A stretch of DNA of 64,000 nt from Faecalicatena_A orotica (GCF_040545875.1 NZ_JBEPMR010000002.1), one strand, 5' to 3'; numbered from the stretch's first letter, positions 6,465 to 14,583 are shown. Notes: generated by a model from the sequence alone, not told the origin. Numbers and translations: made by a program.

Positions 6465-7604
6465 ATGAAAAAGTCTTTAGGTATAATTTGTATTTTAATT
6501 ATTGTGTTTTCTTTGAGTGCATGTGGAAAATCATCATTTGATGGTAGCAGAACAGGGAATGATAGCCAGTTTGTTATGGAGTATAAAATTTTCAATACTA
6601 CGGATGGGCAATCCTTGCTCTTGGAATCAGGAGACATGATTAGGGCGGAAGTTGTAGTTGACGGTGGAAAATTGTCAATAAAAATTCAAAAAGATAGCGA
6701 TACGCCAATTTATGAAAGTGAGAACATAGTAACCTCTGAAAATTTTGATGTTGAGGTTCAAGAGAGTGGCACATATAAGATTACAGTTACGGGGGAAGAA
6801 GCGAAAGGCAGTGTAAGCTTTGAGAAAGTCGCTGGAGAGAAAGACGCACAGAAAGAAGTGCAACAAGAAGTAAATGAAAGAACGATTGATTTAAGCGAAG
6901 CATTTCAGAGTGTTAATGGCTGTGTTGTGATTTACTCGCCAGCGCAAGAACAATATTCATTTTTTAATGAGGAGATGTGTAGACAAGAAGAATCGCCATA
7001 TTCTACTTTTAAAATCGTTTCAGCCTTATCAGGATTGCAAAATGGTGTTATTGTTGATGAATCATCTACAATGGGGTATGACGGAACAGATTATGGGAAT
7101 TTAGAATGGAACGGAGATTTAACTTTAAAAGAAGCCTTTCAAAAGTCTTGTATATGGTATTTTCGGGAGGTAATAGATTCTGTTGGTAAAAGTGAGCTAC
7201 AAGAGGAAATAAATAATTTGCAGTATGGTAATTGCGATATTTCAGAATGGGATGGCAGTAATATCAATCCAATGAAAAATTTAAACGGTTTTTGGCTGGA
7301 TTCTTCGCTGAAAATTTCGCCTTTGGAACAGGTAAAAGTTTTAGAAAAGATTTTTGAGGGACAGAGTAATTATGATAGTAGTAATGTAGAGATTTTAAAA
7401 AGCATTATGTTGTTGGACGAAAGTGATACGCAGAAAATTTATGGTAAGACCGGAACAGGGGCAAACGGAGAAGCATGGTTTGTTGGATTTTCGGAATTGA
7501 GTGGAGAACGAAAATATTTTGCGATATATTTGGAGGATAGTACGCAAAGGGAACAGATTTCTGGTGAAAAAGCTAAAGAAATAGCTCTGCAGATTATGAA
7601 ATAA
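6465..7604 (+). CDS. Lipoprotein with class D beta-lactamase / penicillin-sensor-like domain
   Basis: 379 residues. Lipoprotein signal with lipobox LSAC (Cys20). Residues 35-120 form a beta-rich region, then a serine penicillin-recognising domain. The motifs of OXA-type enzymes and BlaR1 sensors are in order: STFK (180-183, Ser180 nucleophile), SCIWYF (228-233, in place of SxV), YGN (254-256), FWLDSSLKISPLEQ (277-290) and KTGTG (328-332) before WFVGF. It could hydrolyse beta-lactams, bind them, or act on peptidoglycan; sequence cannot decide. GGGAGG precedes the ATG, and a promoter is at 6398. It has AT-rich island codon use, its own terminator, and no blaI-like partner nearby. Confidence 0.82.
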   Translation: MKKSLGIICILIIVFSLSACGKSSFDGSRTGNDSQFVMEYKIFNTTDGQSLLLESGDMIRAEVVVDGGKLSIKIQKDSDTPIYESENIVTSENFDVEVQESGTYKITVTGEEAKGSVSFEKVAGEKDAQKEVQQEVNERTIDLSEAFQSVNGCVVIYSPAQEQYSFFNEEMCRQEESPYSTFKIVSALSGLQNGVIVDESSTMGYDGTDYGNLEWNGDLTLKEAFQKSCIWYFREVIDSVGKSELQEEINNLQYGNCDISEWDGSNINPMKNLNGFWLDSSLKISPLEQVKVLEKIFEGQSNYDSSNVEILKSIMLLDESDTQKIYGKTGTGANGEAWFVGFSELSGERKYFAIYLEDSTQREQISGEKAKEIALQIMK

Positions 7605-7627
7605 AATAATATTGTAAGATATAACAG

Positions 7628-7672
7628 AACCTTACTGATCTTTAGATGAAAAAACTAGAGGTCAGCAAGGTT
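7628..7672 (+). terminator. Terminator after the lipoprotein gene
   Basis: AACCTTACTGA..CTTTAG pairs with CTAGAGGTCAGCAAGGTT, then T5. It is similar in sequence to the terminator at 3752-3799, hinting at duplication or recombination of modules inside the island. Confidence 0.75.
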
Positions 7673-7844
7673 TTTGTTTGCCTTAAAAGGTGTGAAGTGG
7701 AAATAAAACACAAATAAAGTTTGCGTTTTGAGAATAAAAATGCGTTTAAATAGATATAATTAATATAAAATGAAAAAAATTATTGCGTTTTGCGGTGAAA
7801 GGTGGTATGATATGGGTACACTACAAAAGGAAGGGTGCATTGTT

Positions 7845-9131
7845 ATGAAAATACAAGCAGTTTTGATAGATGGGTTTAAGAATCTTTCAAATGTAAAAAT
7901 TGGGTTTGATAACATTACAGCATTAGTAGCATTGAACAATTTTGGCAAATCGAATGTACTAGCTGCGATTGATTTTGGATTGGCATTTATTAAAGCTACA
8001 ATGGAAGATAAGGCTGATATGATGGCCAATTCAAATTTAATACCAATTAATAGTCATATGTTTGGTAGAAATTATAAATTTGAAATGGAAATGTTGACTG
8101 AACTGGATGCTATAGAATATCGTGTGCTTTATGGCTATGAGTTTGCTTGGAAATGCGATGAAAGTGCGGAACCTTATATCGTATCGGAGTATTTGAAAAT
8201 TAGACCGGAAGATAAAGGGCAAAAGTATACGCAGTTAATTAATAGAGATGCTCAAAAGGCATTATACAAAAGTTCAGAAACTGGTAGATGTTCGTCGAAA
8301 ATAAATGTTGAATTAGCAGAACTTGTGGTAAATAAGCTTCGAGCATATGATGAAATTTTTTATGCTGAAATTATAAAAAAGATGAATAGCATGAGATTTT
8401 ACATGGAGAATAATCTGGATGCAAAAAGTTTTTATCAGCCAGATCCAATTATCCGTAAAGGATTAGAAGATATGGCTGTTGATGCGGAAAGTCTTCCACG
8501 TGTAATATATCAATTACAAGAGAAAAATCCAAATAAATTTGCCTTGCTGAAAGAAGTATATAAAGATTTGTTCCCGAATGTAGAGGATATTATTGTAAAA
8601 CAATATAAATTTAATGGTGGAGATAGTGAAAAATTACCAGATGATGCTCCATTTATAATAGCAAATGCAATACACGTCCTATTTGTTAAAGATAAAAATT
8701 TGATGCATCCAATTGATTTTGCGATGATGTCAGATGGTGCAAAAAGAGTATTTATGATTTTGGCGAGAATTATTTTGGCAAATGAGGGAAATGTGTCTTT
8801 GATCGCAATCGAGGAACCGGAAAATTCGGTACATCCAAGCTTATTTCAGGCCTATATTCAAATAATTAGCCAGTTGTTGGATGATTGTAAGATAATCATA
8901 ACAAGTCATTCTCCGTATGTCGTGAGTTATTTAGATCCCTCTTGGATACATGTGGGTGTAAGTAGACAATCGGGAATTGCCGGATTTTATACATTGAAAA
9001 AAGCAGGGCAACGATTATTGCAACAAGATGCTACTGACTTTAAGATGAGTATAGGGGATTATCTGTTCTCAATGTTAGCTGATGAAGAGAGTAATTGGGA
9101 AGATTATCTGGAGTGTGATGTACATGAATAA
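7845..9131 (+). CDS. OLD-like ABC-type ATPase (candidate defence ATPase)
   Basis: 428 residues. The AAA_15/AAA_21 layout is visible: N-terminal MKIQAVLIDGFKNLSNVKI, Walker A in a variant form NNFGKSN (31-37), ABC signature SDGAKR (296-301), Walker B IAIEEPE (320-326) and switch His in TSHSP (353-357). This is the SMC/RecF-like fold of OLD-family, PtuA and AriA ATPases. It has no fused TOPRIM domain; the next gene, overlapping by 8 bp, supplies one. AAGGAAGGG precedes the ATG at 7845, preferred over an upstream ATG at 7770. A split OLD-like or PARIS-like anti-phage system is the best guess; which family is uncertain. Confidence 0.85.
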   Translation: MKIQAVLIDGFKNLSNVKIGFDNITALVALNNFGKSNVLAAIDFGLAFIKATMEDKADMMANSNLIPINSHMFGRNYKFEMEMLTELDAIEYRVLYGYEFAWKCDESAEPYIVSEYLKIRPEDKGQKYTQLINRDAQKALYKSSETGRCSSKINVELAELVVNKLRAYDEIFYAEIIKKMNSMRFYMENNLDAKSFYQPDPIIRKGLEDMAVDAESLPRVIYQLQEKNPNKFALLKEVYKDLFPNVEDIIVKQYKFNGGDSEKLPDDAPFIIANAIHVLFVKDKNLMHPIDFAMMSDGAKRVFMILARIILANEGNVSLIAIEEPENSVHPSLFQAYIQIISQLLDDCKIIITSHSPYVVSYLDPSWIHVGVSRQSGIAGFYTLKKAGQRLLQQDATDFKMSIGDYLFSMLADEESNWEDYLECDVHE

Positions 9132-9711
9132 ATGTCTTGTGCTGTTTGTTGAAGGAGATACCGAGGTTGAGTTTTATAAACGTGTAATAGCGAACGCCAG
9201 ACAAAAAAGGGTAGATGGAAGACTTGATATTAGTATCGAATGTAAAAATGTTAAAGGCATTGGTGGATTTAAAAATATTGCTTTGCGTAAGTTTATGAAA
9301 GAAATAAAGCCTAAGTATGGCGAGGAATGCGAATATAGTATTGCTTTATGTAGAGATACAGATGTTTTTGAATTATCTCCAAAGCCTCCTATAAAGTGGG
9401 ATGAGGTAGAATATGCTTTTAATGAGAATGGGGTTCAAAAGATTATCCATATAGAAGCGAAGCACTCTATCGAAGATTGGTTTTTGCTTGATGTAGAGGG
9501 AATAATATCTTTTCTTCGTCTGCCAAAGAAAACAAAAATTTCTGGGGGAAATGGATACGATAGGTTGAAAAAGCTTTTTAAACAAGCAAACAAGATGTAT
9601 TATAAGGGGGTGAAAAGCAATGGTATGGTTGAACGGCTGGATATTGATAAAATCGTACAAGGCGTACAGTCTGAGTTAAAATCTTTATACAAGGAACTTG
9701 GAATATATTAA
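9124..9711 (+). CDS. TOPRIM-domain protein, partner of the ATPase
   Basis: 195 residues. LFVEGDTEVEFYKRV (7-21) gives the conserved Glu (E10) and following Gly of a TOPRIM fold. CRDTDVF (76-82) provides a DxD metal-binding motif. The C-terminal part is basic. This resembles DUF4276/DUF4435-type TOPRIM proteins that sit beside ABC ATPases in anti-phage loci; there the TOPRIM protein is the nuclease or effector and the ATPase the sensor. The gene overlaps the ATPase by 8 bp, which implies translational coupling and a joint complex. An ATG at 9118 is an alternative start; GGAG lies upstream of both. Confidence 0.8.
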   Translation: MNKCLVLFVEGDTEVEFYKRVIANARQKRVDGRLDISIECKNVKGIGGFKNIALRKFMKEIKPKYGEECEYSIALCRDTDVFELSPKPPIKWDEVEYAFNENGVQKIIHIEAKHSIEDWFLLDVEGIISFLRLPKKTKISGGNGYDRLKKLFKQANKMYYKGVKSNGMVERLDIDKIVQGVQSELKSLYKELGIY

Positions 9712-9736
9712 AATAATAATAGAAAAGAAGGTGATA

Positions 9737-9820
9737 ATGGCGGGATTACAAGCGAATGCGGCAACAAAAAAGCTGAAGCGGCAACTTCAGCTAGTTGTTA
9801 ATGACCATACTGAACATTAG
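9737..9820 (+). CDS. Possible 27-residue peptide or gene remnant
   Basis: ATG after GAAGGTG, reading MAGLQANAATKKLKRQLQ and ending NDHTEH before a stop. The middle overlaps a hairpin (AGCTGAAG..CTTCAGCT). It may be the start of a lost gene. The remaining sequence to 10028 shows no other gene. Confidence 0.25.
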   Translation: MAGLQANAATKKLKRQLQLVVNDHTEH

Positions 9821-10028
9821 ATAATTAACTATATCTACTTTATCATTAATCATTCGATATTACAATCCCTAAACTGCTGTTCGATAAAATGCTTAAAATA
9901 AATTCCAAAGTGGGTCATTCTTTGTTTATATAAATTTTCTCAAAATAATGTTTGTGGGTTTATTGTTTGTAACCTAAAATAAGATTAAATGATAAAGTGT
10001 TTCCCATATGGGAGAAAGGATATGTTAT

Positions 10029-10949
10029 ATGAAAAAACATGTATCAGATTATTGGAACAATGGGATAAAAGGGCATTCGAACTACGATTTTGTGGATGTG
10101 GTTGTGAATGATGATAATAAGTTGTTCATTGATCCGATGTTGCTAGAAATTGTGGACGGTGAATGGTCTAAGGAGGCAAATGCAACAGTTAAATCGTTTT
10201 TTGATGCCTTCTATAAATCCTACAGGAAAAAAGATACTATGAAAAAGAAAGCGCTATTATCACATGCTGGCGAACAAAACGGGACACGTCTTGGTTATGG
10301 ATGTGGTAATAATGGAAAGGGCAATACGGTAAACGGGCTGCTTGAAATCTTTGCTCCTTTAGACCAACTGCTTCAAGAAATTTCTACTATGGAAAAAGCA
10401 GAAGACTTGCCCTTGTTGATTCCAGACTTTGCAGAGGATGGTTTGTCAGATTTATTGACGAATGTTCTCCATGATCAATTAAATAGATTTACACTACAGA
10501 AAATGGAGAAATATGGGGTGGAAAGTAATGCCTCGTTGCCGTTTTGGACATGGGATAGTATAGAAAAATGCTGGAAAGAAATAGAAAGACCGTCATACTG
10601 CATTAATGGTCAGGAGCTGCTTGTTGTGCCTAAGTATATTGTCAGGAAAAATTATTTATTTAGTACAGGACAATATTTTAATAGGATTATACTTGAGCGT
10701 ATACGTGAAGAAGGAGGCTATATGAACGGTGATAAACTTATTCCTAAAAAGGATGTTGTAAAGGCAAAGCGTTTTTCTGGAGAACATTGGCAGTATGATG
10801 AATCCCTCTCTTATACCAAAAAGAATAATGACGCTTTGAATGAATATCATCAAAAACTGCCTCATTTTTATGCCGAGAATGGTTATTCTATGGAAAACGA
10901 AGAATTAGACGAGTTTATTTATGGGTATCCTATTGAGCAAACAGCATAG
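10029..10949 (+). CDS. Unknown island protein next to the ATPase/TOPRIM pair
   Basis: 306 residues, not recognised. The N-terminal NYDFVDVVVNDDNKLFIDPMLLE stretch (split around residue 35) is a strand-rich segment with several acidic residues. A Gly/Asn-rich loop (GYGCGNNGKGNTVNG) follows, then helical segments. No signal peptide or membrane helix is seen. GAAAGGA lies before the ATG at 10029; the ATG at 10008 has no ribosome site. It is separated from the TOPRIM gene by about 320 bp, so it may have its own promoter. It is the last gene before the right end of the island and could be a third defence component or an independent cargo gene. Confidence 0.7.
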   Translation: MKKHVSDYWNNGIKGHSNYDFVDVVVNDDNKLFIDPMLLEIVDGEWSKEANATVKSFFDAFYKSYRKKDTMKKKALLSHAGEQNGTRLGYGCGNNGKGNTVNGLLEIFAPLDQLLQEISTMEKAEDLPLLIPDFAEDGLSDLLTNVLHDQLNRFTLQKMEKYGVESNASLPFWTWDSIEKCWKEIERPSYCINGQELLVVPKYIVRKNYLFSTGQYFNRIILERIREEGGYMNGDKLIPKKDVVKAKRFSGEHWQYDESLSYTKKNNDALNEYHQKLPHFYAENGYSMENEELDEFIYGYPIEQTA

Positions 10950-10958
10950 TAACAATTC

Positions 10959-10994
10959 AATTTGCTTAGATGGCGTGGCAACATTTTGGCAACA
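10959..10994 (+). repeat. Right subterminal repeat of the island
   Basis: AATTTGCTTAG, then CGTGGCAAC-AT-TTTGGCAACA (10974-10994). Direct-repeat partner of 3672-3705; similarity continues weakly into AATAAA-containing sequence on the right of both copies. Confidence 0.65.
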
Positions 10995-11056
10995 GAAAAT
11001 CAGTAAGCCAGAATAAATGATGTAATTAAAGTAAAAAAAGACGTGTATCTATGCAC

Positions 11057-11077
11057 AACTTAAACAAATATAGTTAA
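11057..11077. promoter_or_regulatory. Island operator copy 3 at the right end
   Basis: AACTTAAACAAA then TATAGTTAA, 19 of 21 positions identical to the operator at 5185-5205, which lies about 5.9 kb away. It has no gene start beside it and lies only 20 bp before the candidate attR. Confidence 0.6.
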
Positions 11078-11079
11078 TG

Positions 11080-11108
11080 GTGATAAAGGACACGCCGAGT
11101 TCGAATAG
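11080..11108 (+). other. Candidate attR: displaced guaA 3' end
   Basis: GTGATAAAG (11080-11088) and GAGTTCGAATAG (11097-11108). The latter encodes Glu-Phe-Glu-stop with codons synonymous to the present guaA end. This fits an old guaA tail displaced when the island brought its own. Confidence 0.5.
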
Positions 11109-11117
11109 TGTAAAAAA

Positions 11118-11151
11118 CCCGGAAGTCCAAACTGTGAACAGGACTTCCGGG
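11118..11151 (-). terminator. Hairpin terminator for the cas operon
   Basis: CCCGGAAGTCC / GGACTTCCGGG with a 12-nt loop. Read on the reverse strand the stem is followed by TTTTTT, so it ends transcripts coming from cas7. It may also slow transcripts coming from the other side. Confidence 0.7.
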
Positions 11152-11257
11152 ATTGTACTTGCAATATTTAGAGTCCGTGTAATTATACCATTACCCAATC
11201 AACATAGTATTTTTTTCCCAGCTTCTTTGTCGCCTAAGAGTAAAAAATTAATTAATC

Positions 11258-12091
11258 TTATTGCCCATCAAGTTCTTCCACTTTTACTCCGGTGATACCG
11301 GTCAGTGTATACGTCCCGTCACTATTGACTTTTAGACTTCGATGTACTTTGGCAGAGGAAACTACCTGATCGGCATGAGTCCACCAGATAACTTTTATCA
11401 CTTCCATACTTCCGCTTGGACGCGCGGAAGATTCATCGTTCTCAAATAATTTTAAAATCGCTTTTTTCAACTTCTCCGCATCCTCATCTGAGAAGTGTGT
11501 TTTTTCAGCAAGCTGCCTGTTAATGCTTCCGTAAGTAACATAAACACCTCTGCTGATACGGTGTTTTTGTCCAATTGTATCACCGGCTTTTTTAGATGGA
11601 TTGCTTTCGTTGGTTTCGAGGTTGACGCTTTTTGTAATCTGCAGGCTTTCAACATTTACTGCATCAACACTGAATGCACTTTGAATACTTACAGGACCTC
11701 TTATTGCAATTGATACTCCTGTTTCTTTTTTACTTTTCCCTTTAAATGCCAGCACCTGACCAAATGCTCTGACATCCAACCATTCTTTGCAGGCAGTTTC
11801 GGCAATATCATCACTTGAGGCTTTCTTGCCAAGAGAGGCGATATTTTTATTGTTGTCAAATCTATCCTTAATGCTGCGCCAGCTATCGTTGCGGTAATCA
11901 TCTGACTGTACTAATATGTTTTCTCCATCATCCATAAGCCTATTTCTAATTTTGCGTTTTAAGCAAACGTCACTTATTTCCCCAAATCCATCATAATTTA
12001 CTCTGGGACGATTGCCATTCAGCGGGTCTCCGTTTGGATTCGCATTTTTCACCCCAATTATAATTGCAAAATCAATTTTCTTATTAATCAT
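11258..12091 (-). CDS. cas7c: Type I-C CRISPR Cas7 (Csd2) backbone protein
   Basis: 277 residues, full length. The family's opening is clear: IDFAIIIGVKNANPNGDPLNGNRPR, with the conserved NPNGDP motif (split here at the NGNRPR), and SDVCLKRKIRN follows. DVRAFGQVLAF and GVSIAIRGPVSIQ are the central conserved segments. Several copies coat the crRNA spacer in the Cascade complex. GAGGAG sits 7 nt before the ATG at 12091, and the gene overlaps the end of cas8c. In complete type I-C loci cas4, cas1 and cas2 follow here; instead the sequence reaches a terminator and the island boundary within 150 bp. Confidence 0.93.
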   Translation of the reverse strand: MINKKIDFAIIIGVKNANPNGDPLNGNRPRVNYDGFGEISDVCLKRKIRNRLMDDGENILVQSDDYRNDSWRSIKDRFDNNKNIASLGKKASSDDIAETACKEWLDVRAFGQVLAFKGKSKKETGVSIAIRGPVSIQSAFSVDAVNVESLQITKSVNLETNESNPSKKAGDTIGQKHRISRGVYVTYGSINRQLAEKTHFSDEDAEKLKKAILKLFENDESSARPSGSMEVIKVIWWTHADQVVSSAKVHRSLKVNSDGTYTLTGITGVKVEELDGQ

Positions 12092-13889
12092 GTTCTGTCT
12101 CCTCCTCATTATTTTTGCTATTTATAAAGGCTCTGCGCTGCAGGGAATATCCCATAAGATATTTACCATTTAAAGGCTTGTCATTTTCATACTCACCCTT
12201 TTCAAAAAGAGACATAATTTCGTCAAGTTCCCTCTGATACACCTCATAGCTATTAAGCCGCTGAATATAAGGATTCAATTGATGATAAATAACTATCCAG
12301 GTGGTAAATGGCTTCGTGGCAAATGCCGACATATATCTTACTGCATTTGTAGGTCGTTTTTCATTTTCGCTGTTCTTGTCTTGTAAATATCTTGCATGGC
12401 TTTCAATCCTATCGGCAATTGCCAGCATTCTGCCATAGAGATAATCCCGGTCTTTTCGCGTTCTTTCAAGTTCCAAATCAAATACCTCCTTATTATCGAA
12501 ATAAAACTTTCTAGCTATAGCGCATGTAGTATTTACTGCTGATTCCCATTTATAAAAATCCCAGCCACCATCAGCCTTGTTATAAGAAAACGGATTAGAA
12601 ATACGATTTACTGCCGCGGTTAACCAAGCCTGACTGAACTTTTCTCCGTTTATGATAAAGCTTAATATACGTTCCCTTGACTGCTTTTTTATTTTGGAAT
12701 AGCCTTCTCCTTTGGGTTCACCGTGTACGGCTGCGATTATACGATCGGCGTTTGGCGCAGATATATACGTTTTTCCCCGGCTTCTAAAATGCCAGCAACA
12801 GGATTCGTGCCAGTTTATAATGCGCTCAATATACTCGTTCTCCTTAAGTTCTTTGTAGAATGCCACTGCCATCCTACCCGTTGTTGCGGCATCTACAGCA
12901 ATAACGGCAATTTGTCTGTTATCATTTTTAAGATTTTCAGAATTACCGTATCCTCTGATTGCTGAACTCAGCTTATTGGCATAATCCAGATCAATTTCGT
13001 TTTGTGCTTCTATTAATCTATCTCTTTCTGTCTTTATTGCATTTCCATATATGCCTAAACTATCTTCAAATAATCCTAACGGTACCTCTCCGCTGTCAAT
13101 AGCCCATGCAATTATCGCTTGTGAATCACATCTATATGCTTGTGTGGCAATTAAATATTTCAGCATCGCATGTGCTTTTTGGCTCGATTCCATACTGATC
13201 ATATTTGCGGGTTCGGATTTGCTGAATCTCCCCCGATATGTAAAATTTATATCATCGTTACAACTTACAAGCTTTGCATTACTGGTCGAAGTATTTATAT
13301 TTTTCGGATGTTTGTTGGCAATCGGTAAAAACAGACCTGTAATATAGCACAATGCTGTTTCTTCCGATTTCTCTTGTTTTATATATGTTTGCCACGCTTC
13401 CGCAACTGTTTTATCTTCCCACAGATTTGGTACACTGTCTTCTGGCATTTCAACGGAAAATCGGATAAACAATTTATCGGATATTTTGATGTTACAACTT
13501 TGTAAATCCTCAATGAGCGTGTTTTTTATAATATATTTACGTACCGCTTCGACTTTTGGATGAAATCTGCTCCACCTGCTAAGCTGTAAAAGATATTTTT
13601 CACGCTTTTTTTCATCTGTTGAAAGATATGCAACTTCATCATGTAACGGGTGGGGAAAAATTCCTCCTCCTGAACGTGACTCTGAGTCCTCAGTACAGGG
13701 AATGGGAATCGTCAGCTTGCTTTGATCAGCATCACGGAACATCCCTTCGCTGTTAACTGTGATACACACATCTGAGTTGCTTTTTGTTGTATGATTCAAC
13801 GGCAACAGAACGTTTCCTTTCTCATCGGGGATACCGGCAATCTCTGAAACACGATCATATGTATCGGCTAAATTTTTAAACCAACTCAA
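12084..13889 (-). CDS. cas8c: Type I-C CRISPR Cas8c (Csd1) large subunit
   Basis: 601 residues, the usual size of Csd1. It starts LSWFKNLADTYDRV, the typical N-terminus, and contains the PIPCTEDSESRSGGGIFPHPLHDEVAYLS segment in the expected place (split by the GGG). A long C-terminal helical part includes an RRAFINS end. It recognises the PAM and helps form the Cascade complex with Cas5 and Cas7. The best start is TTG at 13889, which overlaps the end of cas5 by 14 nt and has GAGGGGG about 12 nt upstream; an ATG further upstream would lengthen it inside cas5. No frameshift is seen. Confidence 0.92.
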   Translation of the reverse strand: MSWFKNLADTYDRVSEIAGIPDEKGNVLLPLNHTTKSNSDVCITVNSEGMFRDADQSKLTIPIPCTEDSESRSGGGIFPHPLHDEVAYLSTDEKKREKYLLQLSRWSRFHPKVEAVRKYIIKNTLIEDLQSCNIKISDKLFIRFSVEMPEDSVPNLWEDKTVAEAWQTYIKQEKSEETALCYITGLFLPIANKHPKNINTSTSNAKLVSCNDDINFTYRGRFSKSEPANMISMESSQKAHAMLKYLIATQAYRCDSQAIIAWAIDSGEVPLGLFEDSLGIYGNAIKTERDRLIEAQNEIDLDYANKLSSAIRGYGNSENLKNDNRQIAVIAVDAATTGRMAVAFYKELKENEYIERIINWHESCCWHFRSRGKTYISAPNADRIIAAVHGEPKGEGYSKIKKQSRERILSFIINGEKFSQAWLTAAVNRISNPFSYNKADGGWDFYKWESAVNTTCAIARKFYFDNKEVFDLELERTRKDRDYLYGRMLAIADRIESHARYLQDKNSENEKRPTNAVRYMSAFATKPFTTWIVIYHQLNPYIQRLNSYEVYQRELDEIMSLFEKGEYENDKPLNGKYLMGYSLQRRAFINSKNNEEETEHD

Positions 13890-14583
13890 TTTTAAAATTA
13901 ACCCCCTCTTTAAAATCTTTATAAGAATATTGCTTGTCATATGTGCTGACAACACGACGAAGCCTGATTTTTCTGGGGTCCGTAAATTTTATTACTCCAT
14001 TTTCCATCCTTTGATGACAAAGCCGAACTCCCAATTCATTTTTCCCCGTTTCATCTGGATAATCAAAGCCATGAAACATAATGCCAAAATCTAATTCACC
14101 ATAATCGTCATAATCGCCTTCACCTTCACCAAAAACACATGGTTCCACATATGCCTGGCATTCGCGTGTTCCAAGAAACACATCACGCCGTCCTCCTCTC
14201 TCTATCCAACGCCTGGCACTACTATAATGTTTGTTTTCGTTACGGTCTGCCTCCAATTCTGGACGCTGTTCGTTCCACTCAAAATGCGCGGATACCTGAT
14301 ATTCCACATCCTTAAGATAAGTATAATAAGCCAGCTCGTTTCCGCCATTCATTTTTATAGGACGGACTCCTTTGCTTTCAGTTTGAATCCGTTTCATAAC
14401 ACGCACTTTATCAATGTACCAAATAAGTGTCGGCTTCCAATATACGCTTTCAACAATGCCTTTAACCGCTTGATAGGTCGGCGTCTGGTAGCTGAACTTT
14501 TCACCGCCAGGGCGAGTGACCGGATCGGAAAATAATGCATATTTCCCGTAAACCTTAAATTGTACAGTATTTCGTATTCCCAT
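13876..14583 (-). CDS. cas5c: Type I-C CRISPR Cas5 (pre-crRNA endonuclease)
   Basis: 235 residues. Typical Cas5d/c sequence: TVQFKVYGKYALFSDPVTRPGG near the N-terminus (split at YALFSD), YQTPTYQAVKGIVESVYWKP, and VFLGTRECQAYVEP. In type I-C systems, which lack Cas6, this protein processes the pre-crRNA and stays bound to the 5' handle. GGAGG lies 7 nt before the ATG at 14583. It lies 40 bp after cas3 and overlaps cas8c. Because processing needs an array transcript and none is in this window, its substrate must come from elsewhere if the system works. Confidence 0.93.
   Translation of the reverse strand: MGIRNTVQFKVYGKYALFSDPVTRPGGEKFSYQTPTYQAVKGIVESVYWKPTLIWYIDKVRVMKRIQTESKGVRPIKMNGGNELAYYTYLKDVEYQVSAHFEWNEQRPELEADRNENKHYSSARRWIERGGRRDVFLGTRECQAYVEPCVFGEGEGDYDDYGELDFGIMFHGFDYPDETGKNELGVRLCHQRMENGVIKFTDPRKIRLRRVVSTYDKQYSYKDFKEGVNFKIELV

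Larger units (their letters stand above)
3628..11108. mobile_element. Decayed genomic island at the 3' end of guaA
   Basis: About 7.5 kb with lower GC than the flanks. It contains an XRE regulator, a small HTH protein of excisionase type, a truncated tyrosine integrase and cargo genes. Near-identical TGGCAAC-containing repeats lie just inside both ends (3672-3705 and 10959-10994), and a 21-bp operator found at the regulatory region recurs at the right end. The flanking guaA-like sequences support site-specific insertion at guaA. The integrase has lost its catalytic half and no conjugation genes are present, so the island should be immobile unless helped in trans. Confidence 0.65.

Noticed and set aside
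7695..7710. GAAGTGGAAATAA near 7700 as an internal guaA-type attachment site (tandem islands)
   Set aside because: It has an extra base against the GAGTGGGAATAA type and does not match this organism's own guaA end; chance is likely in AT-rich DNA.
11118..11151. Hairpin as the original guaA terminator displaced by the island
   Set aside because: The T-tract follows the stem only on the reverse strand, so it serves the cas operon; a role for guaA cannot be shown.
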